From NCBI GenBank assembly GCA_020435085.1, contig JAGRAB010000078.1, forward strand, positions 1 to 12,866: a DNA stretch of 12,866 nt, read 5' to 3'. Below are positions 7,002 through 12,866 of the stretch, one piece after another (within the stretch, counting starts at the first letter, position 1; the number at the start of each line of letters is the position of its first letter). This DNA comes from Bdellovibrionales bacterium (GTDB taxonomy: Bacteria; Bdellovibrionota; Bdellovibrionia; Bdellovibrionales; UBA1609). Position numbers and translations under genes: made by a program. The notes under the pieces were generated by a model that saw nothing but the letters and a program-made list of their open reading frames with translations, made no database searches and was not told the DNA's origin.

Positions 7002-8647
7002 CACATATCCCTCCTAGAGAGCCACAAGCTAAATGCACCAGCTGCTTTTTCTTCATCTTTTTCCATAATAGACATGATTCTCTCTTTTAAGAGCTCACTT
7101 TCTGCTTTGTCAGGATCTATAGATTCTTCTAAGACCGGTAATGCCCCCGACATTCCTGGAAGCGAATTATCCACAGACTGTAGTTCTTCCAACTCTTCAA
7201 TCGTTCGTGGCAACATGTCCTCCACACTGTCTTGAAATGAATCAGTGACCCATCTCATAAACGGTCGAACAACAATAAAGAAGAAAAGAGCTAAGCTAAA
7301 TCCTAAGAGCGACCACTTAAATAAAGAGTTCAAAAGCTTTTTTCGCTCTAATGTTGTTAATAGTTTTTCTGCTTCACTAAAGTCTTCTTTTTCAAATTGT
7401 ATATTTTCAATTGTAACACTATCACCACGCTGTTGATCAAAACCAATAGCATTTTTCACAATTGTCTCATATTTAGCCAACTCTTCTGGTGTTCTTGGCT
7501 TCCAAGTTTCTTTGGCTTCTGAGCCCTCGCCTTCAAAAAGAGTCCGTCCATCAACAAGAACGGCGACACTGATTCTCTCAACTCCACCAGCTCCTTTTTT
7601 AATATTTCGAACTGTTTTTGGAACTTCAAAATTTTGAGTTTTCAATTCTTTTTTCACATTTTGCTTAAATCCAATTTGCCCCTGATCCTCAGCCCCAGGT
7701 AAATTCGCTCGAGCCCCAGGAATTCCTGCCGGATTCGAACGACTTCCATCAAGGAGCTCTTCTTCTGATTGTTGACTCTTCAAAGCCGTTGCATCTGGGT
7801 CAAGCTTTTCCTCAGTCGTAACAGTGGATCGAGGGTCTAACTGAGCATTGACACGGGCAATGACTTTTCCAGCACCAACCACTTTTGAAAGCATGGATTC
7901 AATACGGTCCTCGAGTTGTCCTTCCACCTTTTTTTGCATTTCTAAAATTTCTGCTGTCATCGCGCCATTTTCCGAATGATGCTGACTTAAAACTTTTCCA
8001 CGAGAATCGACGACAGTCACATTCTCTGGACTCAAATGCTCCACACTAGAAGACACCAAATAAGTGACTCCACGAACTTGCTCAGGAGTCAGATGCTTTC
8101 CCGGTTGCAACTCCACAACCACAGAAGCCGTTGTTTCTCCTTGCTCTTCTAGAAATGTCTTTTTAGGTGGCATTGCCAAAATCACTTTTGATTGTTTCAC
8201 AGCATCTAAAGTGTTAATAGCTCGAATCAATTCTCCCTGAAGAGCTCTTTGATAGGTGATTCTTTGCGCATAAGACGTCACTCCAAAGTCTTGTTTCTCA
8301 AATAATTCTAATCCCACTTGGCCAATTTGCGAAGACCCCACCTCTGTCATAATTGCCATTTGTGTTGAATGCAGCAATTCTTTGGGAACTAAAACCGTTG
8401 ATCCTCCATCTGCCATTTTAAACGGAATATTCTTTTTTTGTAATTGATCCACAATAATGGCCAGTTGATCTGAGGGAATATTTCTAAATAGCACCACATG
8501 ATTCGCTCCAGACATCATCAAAGAGACAATAACAAGAGAGACTATAAAAACGGCTGCTGAACCAAGAAGAGAAACACGTTTTACCGGTGTCAGAGTTTTA
8601 TAAAACTCTTTAAACTGAATCACCAAATTTCCAAATAACTTATTCAA
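7001..8647 (-). CDS. fliF: Flagellar MS-ring protein FliF
   Basis: FliF forms the MS ring in the cytoplasmic membrane, the base of the rotor and housing of the export gate. The 548 residues are in order: a short cytoplasmic N-terminus, transmembrane helix 1 (about 25-46), ring-building motifs RBM1 (50-115) and RBM2 (123-217) of the YscJ/FliF type with FEKQDFGVTSYAQRITYQRA at 116-135, a disordered Gly/Pro/Glu-rich insert (about 280-335) within RBM3, RBM3 second half (340-418), transmembrane helix 2 (443-465) and a cytoplasmic tail. The tail SELLKERIMSIMEKDEEKA (517-535), ending LSRRDM, is the FliG-binding segment. The start is TTG at 8647, with GGAGGG six bases upstream (8654-8659); the next in-frame ATG is at codon 44, inside helix 1, so it cannot be the true start. 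A 47-base gap separates it from fliE. Confidence 0.97.
   Translation of the reverse strand: MNKLFGNLVIQFKEFYKTLTPVKRVSLLGSAAVFIVSLVIVSLMMSGANHVVLFRNIPSDQLAIIVDQLQKKNIPFKMADGGSTVLVPKELLHSTQMAIMTEVGSSQIGQVGLELFEKQDFGVTSYAQRITYQRALQGELIRAINTLDAVKQSKVILAMPPKKTFLEEQGETTASVVVELQPGKHLTPEQVRGVTYLVSSSVEHLSPENVTVVDSRGKVLSQHHSENGAMTAEILEMQKKVEGQLEDRIESMLSKVVGAGKVIARVNAQLDPRSTVTTEEKLDPDATALKSQQSEEELLDGSRSNPAGIPGARANLPGAEDQGQIGFKQNVKKELKTQNFEVPKTVRNIKKGAGGVERISVAVLVDGRTLFEGEGSEAKETWKPRTPEELAKYETIVKNAIGFDQQRGDSVTIENIQFEKEDFSEAEKLLTTLERKKLLNSLFKWSLLGFSLALFFFIVVRPFMRWVTDSFQDSVEDMLPRTIEELEELQSVDNSLPGMSGALPVLEESIDPDKAESELLKERIMSIMEKDEEKAAGAFSLWLSRRDM
7010..7015 (-). promoter_or_regulatory. Ribosome binding site of fliG, between two possible starts
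   Basis: AGGAGG lies five bases from a GTG (7004) and eight from the ATG that directly follows (7001). The eight-base spacing is nearer the optimum, so the ATG is preferred. The site lies inside the end of fliF. Confidence 0.75.
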
Positions 8648-8653
8648 AGTCTT

Positions 8654-8659
8654 CCCTCC
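8654..8659 (-). promoter_or_regulatory. Ribosome binding site fixing the TTG start of fliF
   Basis: GGAGGG lies six bases before the TTG at 8647. The strong site and the lack of an ATG before codon 44, which would fall inside the first transmembrane helix, decide the start. Confidence 0.75.
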
Positions 8660-8694
8660 AGTTAACGAAAATCAATCTCTTAAATGCTCTGACG

Positions 8695-9030
8695 TCAAAC
8701 TTGCATTCTCATAATTTCTTGATACGCTTCAATAATTTTATTTCTCACTTGGACCATAAGCTTTAAAGCGACGTCTGCTTTTTCTGCCGCAATCATAACA
8801 TCTGGAATACTCTTTGCTTTCCCTGTCGCCAAATCTTCCATCTTTTTATCTGCAACTTTTTGCAACTGATTGACTTGATCTACTGCCTCAGTCAACGTAT
8901 CAGCAAATGATTTTCCTTGTTGAACCTGTGGGCCCAACATCTCTCTTTTCATGCGAGAATCTTGCAATTGACTGGTCGTTTGCCCCGTGTCAATGATTCC
9001 CTCTGCTGCTCTTACCGTAAATCCACTCAT
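8695..9030 (-). CDS. fliE: Flagellar hook-basal body junction protein FliE
   Basis: FliE joins the MS ring/export gate to the proximal rod and is the first rod part exported. The 111-residue length is normal. The C-terminal half carries the family signature: ADVALKLMVQVRNKIIEAYQ at 85-104, ending EIMRMQV, with a preceding SFADTLTEAVDQVNQLQ at 41-57. The N-terminal 35 residues are polar and poorly conserved, as in other FliE proteins. The ATG at 9030 has AGAAGGG at 9038-9044, seven bases upstream. It follows flgC by 25 bases and precedes fliF by 47. The flgB-flgC-fliE order is the classical one. Confidence 0.97.
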   Translation of the reverse strand: MSGFTVRAAEGIIDTGQTTSQLQDSRMKREMLGPQVQQGKSFADTLTEAVDQVNQLQKVADKKMEDLATGKAKSIPDVMIAAEKADVALKLMVQVRNKIIEAYQEIMRMQV

Positions 9031-9055
9031 AAAGATTCCCTTCTCCCTTTATGGA

Positions 9056-9493
9056 TTATCGACCAATTTCCAATGCCGACATGGCCATATCTTTTGTTGC
9101 TTGCATGGCCGATACGTTCGCTTCATAAGATCGAGTTGCTTGAATCATATTTGTCATTTCTTCCATTAAATTAATATTTGGATATGCAACATATCCGTCT
9201 TCATTGGCATCTGGATGATCTGGCTCGTATTTCAGCAATGGAGCTTTTCGATCAACAAGAACATCTGTCACTTGCACTCGTTGAGTTTTGAGATCTGGCG
9301 CACTCGTTAAGATTTCACCAAAATTACGAGCATCAGGCATAGCCTCAAAAACAATATCTTTTCTTCGGTAAGGTCCACCCTCAGGAGTTCTTGTCGTATT
9401 AATGTTGGCAATATTTGATGAAATTGTATTCATGCGTTGGCGTTGTGCCGTTAAACCACTTGCAGAAACTCGCATGCCTGTAGAAAAATCCAT
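9056..9493 (-). CDS. flgC: Flagellar proximal rod protein FlgC
   Basis: FlgC is one of the rod subunits that build the drive shaft through the periplasm. It has 145 residues, close to the usual length. Both rod signatures are present: the N-terminal helix ASGLTAQRQRMNTISSNIAN at 11-30 and the C-terminal helix EMTNMIQATRSYEANVSAMQ at 112-131, ending in ALEIGR. These helices form the coiled-coil core shared by rod, hook and filament axial proteins. The ATG at 9493 overlaps the flgB stop by one base (TAATG), and AGAAGGAG at 9501-9508 lies seven bases upstream. No signal peptide is present, as expected for export by the flagellar type III route. Confidence 0.98.
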   Translation of the reverse strand: MDFSTGMRVSASGLTAQRQRMNTISSNIANINTTRTPEGGPYRRKDIVFEAMPDARNFGEILTSAPDLKTQRVQVTDVLVDRKAPLLKYEPDHPDANEDGYVAYPNINLMEEMTNMIQATRSYEANVSAMQATKDMAMSALEIGR

Positions 9494-9906
9494 TATCTAG
9501 CTCCTTCTGTTGCAGCGTACTTCATTGCTCCCAACTTCTTGTTAATTAACTGGAGAGCAGCTCGATAGAGAATTGTATTTTCTGAAAGTGTCGCCATTTC
9601 TTTTTCCAGATCCACTGTATTTCCATCATTTGTTAAATTAATATCTGGATTATCGTAAACATCGGCTCGAACTCTTCCTACTGCCCCTTGGCCCATTAAA
9701 AAGTGTTCGTTATCAGATGTATGCATTTTTCCCAAGCCCTCGTGATCGAGAGCTCGTGAAAGAGCTTCTTCAAAATCTACTTTTTGAGCTTTATAGCCTG
9801 GCGTTTCTGCGTTGGCGATATTAGAAGATGTTATATTTTGCCGTAAAAGCCTTAAATTCGCTGAGGCCGCTAAGGCATCTGTCGTTTTATCAAAAATCTT
9901 ACTCAT
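9493..9906 (-). CDS. flgB: Flagellar proximal rod protein FlgB
   Basis: FlgB is the rod subunit nearest the MS ring, assembled on FliE. It has 137 residues, as usual. The N-terminal rod motif LRQNITSSNIANAETPGYKA is at 21-40, followed by VDFEEAL at 43-49. The C-terminal part has the typical GNTVDLEKEMATLSENTILY (95-114) and a last helix through KKLGAMKYA. The ATG at 9906 overlaps the stop of the upstream regulator by four bases (ATGA), with an AGGTG at 9915-9919 eight bases upstream. The overlap places the structural genes in one transcript with the regulator, so the activator is probably made together with rod proteins rather than strictly before them. Confidence 0.98.
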   Translation of the reverse strand: MSKIFDKTTDALAASANLRLLRQNITSSNIANAETPGYKAQKVDFEEALSRALDHEGLGKMHTSDNEHFLMGQGAVGRVRADVYDNPDINLTNDGNTVDLEKEMATLSENTILYRAALQLINKKLGAMKYAATEGAR

Positions 9907-10853
9907 AAAACATGCACCTGTTTATATTCATTAATCTTATTTCTTAAGGTTCGAATACTAATTCCTAAAAGTTGCGCGGCCTTTGTTCGATTTTGCCCCG
10001 TAAAATCAAGTGTTTTTAAAATCAAAAGTCTTTCCGCTTCAGAGACTGTCATCCCTGGCTTAATGCCTCTTTCTTCTTTATTTTTGCCATAATCCTTAAT
10101 AGAGATATCGTTAACATCAATCATAGGATCTTTTGAAAGAAGAACTGATCTTTCAATGACGTTTTGAAGTTCTCGAATATTGCCTGGCCACTCCCAATGG
10201 ATGAGTTTTCGAAGAGCTTCGTCAGAAAAACTTTTTGAGGGTAAACCATTATCTGCGGCTGACATTTCTACAAAAAGACGAGAAAGAAGCTCAATATCTT
10301 TTACTCTTTTTCGAAGCGGAGGAATTTCAAAAGGAATAACATTAAGACGATAGAATAAATCCTCTCGAAATTCACCACTAAGAACCATGTCATGTAAGTT
10401 TCTATTGGTTGTTGCAATAATTCTTACATTCACTTTTGTTGGCGCGCTGGCCCCTAATCTCTCAACTTCTCCTTCTTGAATGACTCGAAGAAGTTTTGCT
10501 TGAAGCAATAATGGAAGCTCTGAAATTTCATCTAAAAGAAATGTAGAGTCATTTGCCAACTCAAATTTTCCTGGTTTTCTTTGGTCTGCTCCCGTAAAAG
10601 CTCCCTTTTCATAACCAAAAAGTTCACTCTCTAGCAGTCCATCTGGTACCGCTGCACAGTTCAACGCTACAAAATTTTTATTTGCTCGATGACTTTTCGC
10701 ATGGATATAACGAGCTAATAATTCTTTCCCCGTCCCACTTTCTCCCGTAATAAGCACGGTGGCTCGACTGCCGGCAACACTCTCCGCCATTTGTAGAACT
10801 TGTTGCATTTTGCTATCCGCTGTATGTATGACACTGAAATCTCTTACAGCCAC
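9903..10853 (-). CDS. Sigma-54 enhancer-binding activator without receiver domain (FlrC/FlgR-like)
   Basis: This 316-residue AAA+ protein should use ATP to open sigma-54 promoters, most likely of flagellar genes. Walker A GESGTGKE is at 37-44, the sigma-54 contact loop GAFTGA is intact at 84-89, Walker B FLLDEI is at 105-110, the arginine-finger region REDLFYRL is at 163-170 and the sensor II motif WPGNIREL is at 222-229. A Fis-type helix-turn-helix follows at about 286-310 (NRTKAAQLLGISIRTLRNKI). The N-terminal receiver domain of NtrC, FlrC and FlgR is absent: the AAA+ domain starts within 10 residues, as in PspF. The GTG at 10853 has AGGAG at 10860-10864, six bases upstream. An in-frame TAG, the stop of the TPR gene, lies four codons before it, so no longer form is possible without read-through. 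Control must therefore come by another route. The flagellar link is inferred from location. Confidence 0.93.
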   Translation of the reverse strand: MAVRDFSVIHTADSKMQQVLQMAESVAGSRATVLITGESGTGKELLARYIHAKSHRANKNFVALNCAAVPDGLLESELFGYEKGAFTGADQRKPGKFELANDSTFLLDEISELPLLLQAKLLRVIQEGEVERLGASAPTKVNVRIIATTNRNLHDMVLSGEFREDLFYRLNVIPFEIPPLRKRVKDIELLSRLFVEMSAADNGLPSKSFSDEALRKLIHWEWPGNIRELQNVIERSVLLSKDPMIDVNDISIKDYGKNKEERGIKPGMTVSEAERLLILKTLDFTGQNRTKAAQLLGISIRTLRNKINEYKQVHVL

Positions 10854-10859
10854 TCTGAA

Positions 10860-10865
10860 CTCCTA
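10860..10865 (-). promoter_or_regulatory. Ribosome binding site of the sigma-54 activator, overlapping the TPR stop codon
   Basis: The transcript reads TAGGAG here, six bases before the GTG at 10853. TAG is the stop of the TPR gene, and AGGAG is the site for the next gene. The overlap suggests that ribosomes ending the TPR protein can restart on the activator, fixing the GTG as its start. Confidence 0.7.
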
Positions 10866-12866
10866 TTTTTTCTCCGACATTGCCGGAATGCGATTAATAT
10901 ATTTCTTATAATCATTTTGCCATTTTGCATCTTTCAAACGTTCATCCGCGAGCTTTCGAAACATGGGTTCTTTTGCCTCGTCTATTTTTTCCCATATTTT
11001 TTCAGCTCCATTAATATCACCTGAATCAAAAAGAATTCTCCCTGCACGATAACGAACCGCCGTCATTGGTTTTTGACTTTCAAATTGACTCAATAAGTTC
11101 ATATATGTTTCAACAGCTGCTAACTTTTTTCCTTGTTTCTCTAAGGTCTCACCTCGTAACCGCAAAGCTTCTACTTTTAAATCATTTGATATATTCGCTG
11201 ATGCGGTTTTAAGATCATCAAATCGGCCTAATGTTTGAATCGCATCTATATACTCTTTGGTTTTCATTTGATTTCTTGCCAATCGAACTAATACAGGAGC
11301 TAAAAGCTCTGGTTTTCCTTTCCATCCGTCTTCAAGCTCAATAAGACTTTTTTTGGACTCCTCAAGAAGTCCTCTTTGTTCAAAAACTTCCGCTTTTAAC
11401 TCCACCAACTCAATATTCTCATTTGGAGTTCGTAACTCTTTTTTATCTATATCTTTAATCAGCTGTTGAGCCTCAATGTATTCTCTCCTTGCAGTATGGG
11501 TTTTTGCCATACGGAGCCGTAGCTCTGAGAGAGTTGGTAATTTTTCAGTCACTCGCTTTTCTTTTTCTTCGAATGTACCCTGAATTTTTAATAATTTTTC
11601 ATAAGTTTCGTCATACTTTAAATAAGCCTCTTTAAATACTCCCGCCTGCTCATAGGCCTGTCCAATAAAATAAGGAATGTCTAAACGTTGGGAGCTTCGT
11701 AACCAAGTTTTTTGATATTTCCCATTAAATTTGAGAACATCCATATAATCATGAGCACGAATATTTTTATTCATAACCTCAGCAATACTTCCCATAATTT
11801 TCTGTTTAAAAAACTGAACATCTGTTGATGTTGGATTTTTCTGATAATAAGTAATAAGAAGATTCATTGCTTTGAGATGTTCATCACGCTTTGAAAACCC
11901 ATCTGCTTTCATAAGAGTCACAAATTCATTAATTCTTGGAAGGTCTGAGGTTTGAGCAATGTTATCAATTTCTTCCATTGCTTTTTTAAGCTCTTTCTCT
12001 TTCATGCCCTTCATTTGTTGACTGAGCATTCGAATCCGAGCAATTTTAGCTCCTGGGTTATCTCGATATCTAAAGTAAGACTCGAGATAAGCTCCAATAA
12101 CTTCACTTTTGTCAGCCCCTAAGATATCTAAATTTTCTCCAATTCGAGTCATGGCATAACCACCATGAGGGTGAGATGGAAAGCGGCTTAAAAATTCAAC
12201 ATAGTTATTTAATGCCCCCTTATAATTGCCTAACCAAAAATTGGCTTCTCCCATATTATAATGAGCATTAGGAAATTGACTTTCATACTCTGGATACAGC
12301 TTAAGAGCATTTTCATAAGCGGTTATTGCTTTTTTATAATCTCGTTTTTGAAAATAGACATCACCAATACGGTAATAAGCTTCAATTCCCTGCTTTTTAC
12401 TATTTGCCGTTTTTGATAAATCTTCATAAGAGGCTAAAGCATCATCATATTTATTGAGAATTAAAAATCCCGCAGCAATTGCTTTTTTTGCTTGGTCTTT
12501 ATATTCCGAATTTTTATTTTTCTCTAAGAATGCCTGAAAAGACTGTATTGTCTCTATACCATTTTCTCTTTCGAGCTCAGCATATCCAAGTAATAATTCT
12601 GTTCTTTCTCTTAATGGAGACTCTGGAAACTTCTTTAAAAGATCTAAGTATATGGCTCGTGCCTGCTGATAAGATTTAAGATCATTTTCTTTACGAGATT
12701 TATCAAAAAACATTTCTGCCGCTAAATGTTTTATCATTTCCTCATATTCAGACTTTGGATATTTATCCATAAAGTATTTATATGTTTTCATAAAGAGACC
12801 TATACGGCCCTTTTTATATAATTGAAGAAGAAGGCGAGCCTCTTTATTTTCTCTCGTTTCTTTTTC
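10863..12866 (-). CDS. Large tetratricopeptide-repeat protein (5' end outside window)
   Basis: The frame is open from the stop at 10863 to the window edge, giving 667 residues and no sure start. It is built of helical repeats; the clearest TPRs are at about 12285-12386 (AYYRIGDVYFQKRDYKKAIT, then a YENALKLYP helix) and 12171-12272 (AHYNMGEANFWLGNYKGALN). More divergent TPR-like repeats fill the rest, for example YLDLLKKFPESP near 12607-12642. No catalytic motif is visible. An ATG at 12791 could be taken as the start, but the 25 codons before it are open and read as repeat-like helix (ARLLLQLYKKGRIGLF), and the ribosome site there is weak, so I regard it as internal. TPR arrays bind partner proteins. 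Its stop overlaps the ribosome binding site of the sigma-54 activator, nine bases away and in the same frame, so a shared function is plausible but unproven. Localisation cannot be judged without the N-terminus. Confidence 0.85.
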   Translation of the reverse strand, partial: EKETRENKEARLLLQLYKKGRIGLFMKTYKYFMDKYPKSEYEEMIKHLAAEMFFDKSRKENDLKSYQQARAIYLDLLKKFPESPLRERTELLLGYAELERENGIETIQSFQAFLEKNKNSEYKDQAKKAIAAGFLILNKYDDALASYEDLSKTANSKKQGIEAYYRIGDVYFQKRDYKKAITAYENALKLYPEYESQFPNAHYNMGEANFWLGNYKGALNNYVEFLSRFPSHPHGGYAMTRIGENLDILGADKSEVIGAYLESYFRYRDNPGAKIARIRMLSQQMKGMKEKELKKAMEEIDNIAQTSDLPRINEFVTLMKADGFSKRDEHLKAMNLLITYYQKNPTSTDVQFFKQKIMGSIAEVMNKNIRAHDYMDVLKFNGKYQKTWLRSSQRLDIPYFIGQAYEQAGVFKEAYLKYDETYEKLLKIQGTFEEKEKRVTEKLPTLSELRLRMAKTHTARREYIEAQQLIKDIDKKELRTPNENIELVELKAEVFEQRGLLEESKKSLIELEDGWKGKPELLAPVLVRLARNQMKTKEYIDAIQTLGRFDDLKTASANISNDLKVEALRLRGETLEKQGKKLAAVETYMNLLSQFESQKPMTAVRYRAGRILFDSGDINGAEKIWEKIDEAKEPMFRKLADERLKDAKWQNDYKKYINRIPAMSEKK

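Noticed and set aside
8648..8694. Promoter or terminator in the fliE-fliF gap
   Set aside because: The 47 bases hold the fliF ribosome site but no stem with U-tract and no convincing sigma-54 or sigma-28 element.
10854..10990. Possible receiver domain lost by frameshift in front of the sigma-54 activator
   Set aside because: The sequence before the GTG is the end of the TPR gene in the same frame, closed by TAG; no receiver motif is visible in it.
12789..12791. ATG as the start of the TPR gene
   Set aside because: The frame stays open to the window edge and the 25 upstream codons read as repeat-like helix; the ribosome site is weak. The gene is treated as partial at its 5' end.

Overview
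The window is one uninterrupted block of flagellar basal-body genes, all on the minus strand, so it is read from high to low coordinates. In transcription order it holds: a large TPR protein (5' end outside the window), a sigma-54 enhancer-binding protein without a receiver domain, flgB, flgC, fliE, fliF, fliG, fliH, fliI, fliJ, a MotE/YlxF-like membrane protein, fliK, and the first 122 codons of flgD (3' end outside the window). No gene lies on the plus strand, there is no gap longer than 47 bases, and there is no rRNA, tRNA, mobile element, CRISPR array or convincing terminator.

The DNA is AT-rich and the proteins are those of a Gram-negative-type flagellum. A sigma-54 activator directly in front of flgB, together with a large TPR gene, suggests the old Deltaproteobacteria in the wide sense. 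I favour Bdellovibrionota (Bdellovibrio, Bacteriovorax or Halobacteriovorax type) from the low GC and general protein character. This is inference and I hold it only moderately.

How the genes work together. FlgB, FlgC and FliE form the proximal rod and its junction to the MS ring (FliF). FliG, bound to the FliF tail, is the rotor part of the switch. FliH, FliI and FliJ are the stalk, ATPase and central coiled coil of the export apparatus. The MotE/YlxF-like protein is a single-pass membrane protein with a coiled coil. FliK is the hook-length ruler and FlgD the hook cap. The order therefore follows assembly from membrane outward, and it matches the classical flgB-to-flgD order of the Bacillus subtilis fla/che operon, including the MotE-family gene between fliJ and fliK. 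The sigma-54 activator at the head is the main departure.

Genes are tightly coupled. Four-base stop/start overlaps join regulator/flgB, fliH/fliI, fliI/fliJ and fliJ/motE-like; flgB/flgC overlap by one base; fliF/fliG overlap by one or four. The stop codons of the TPR gene and of fliK lie inside the ribosome binding site of the next gene. Non-ATG starts are used by the regulator (GTG), fliF (TTG) and fliJ (TTG). The operon promoter is probably upstream of the TPR gene, outside the window.

No wholly new system is visible. The points most worth a second look are the REC-less activator lying in the same reading frame as the TPR protein just before it, the conserved but poorly understood membrane gene between fliJ and fliK, and the large, composite FliK.
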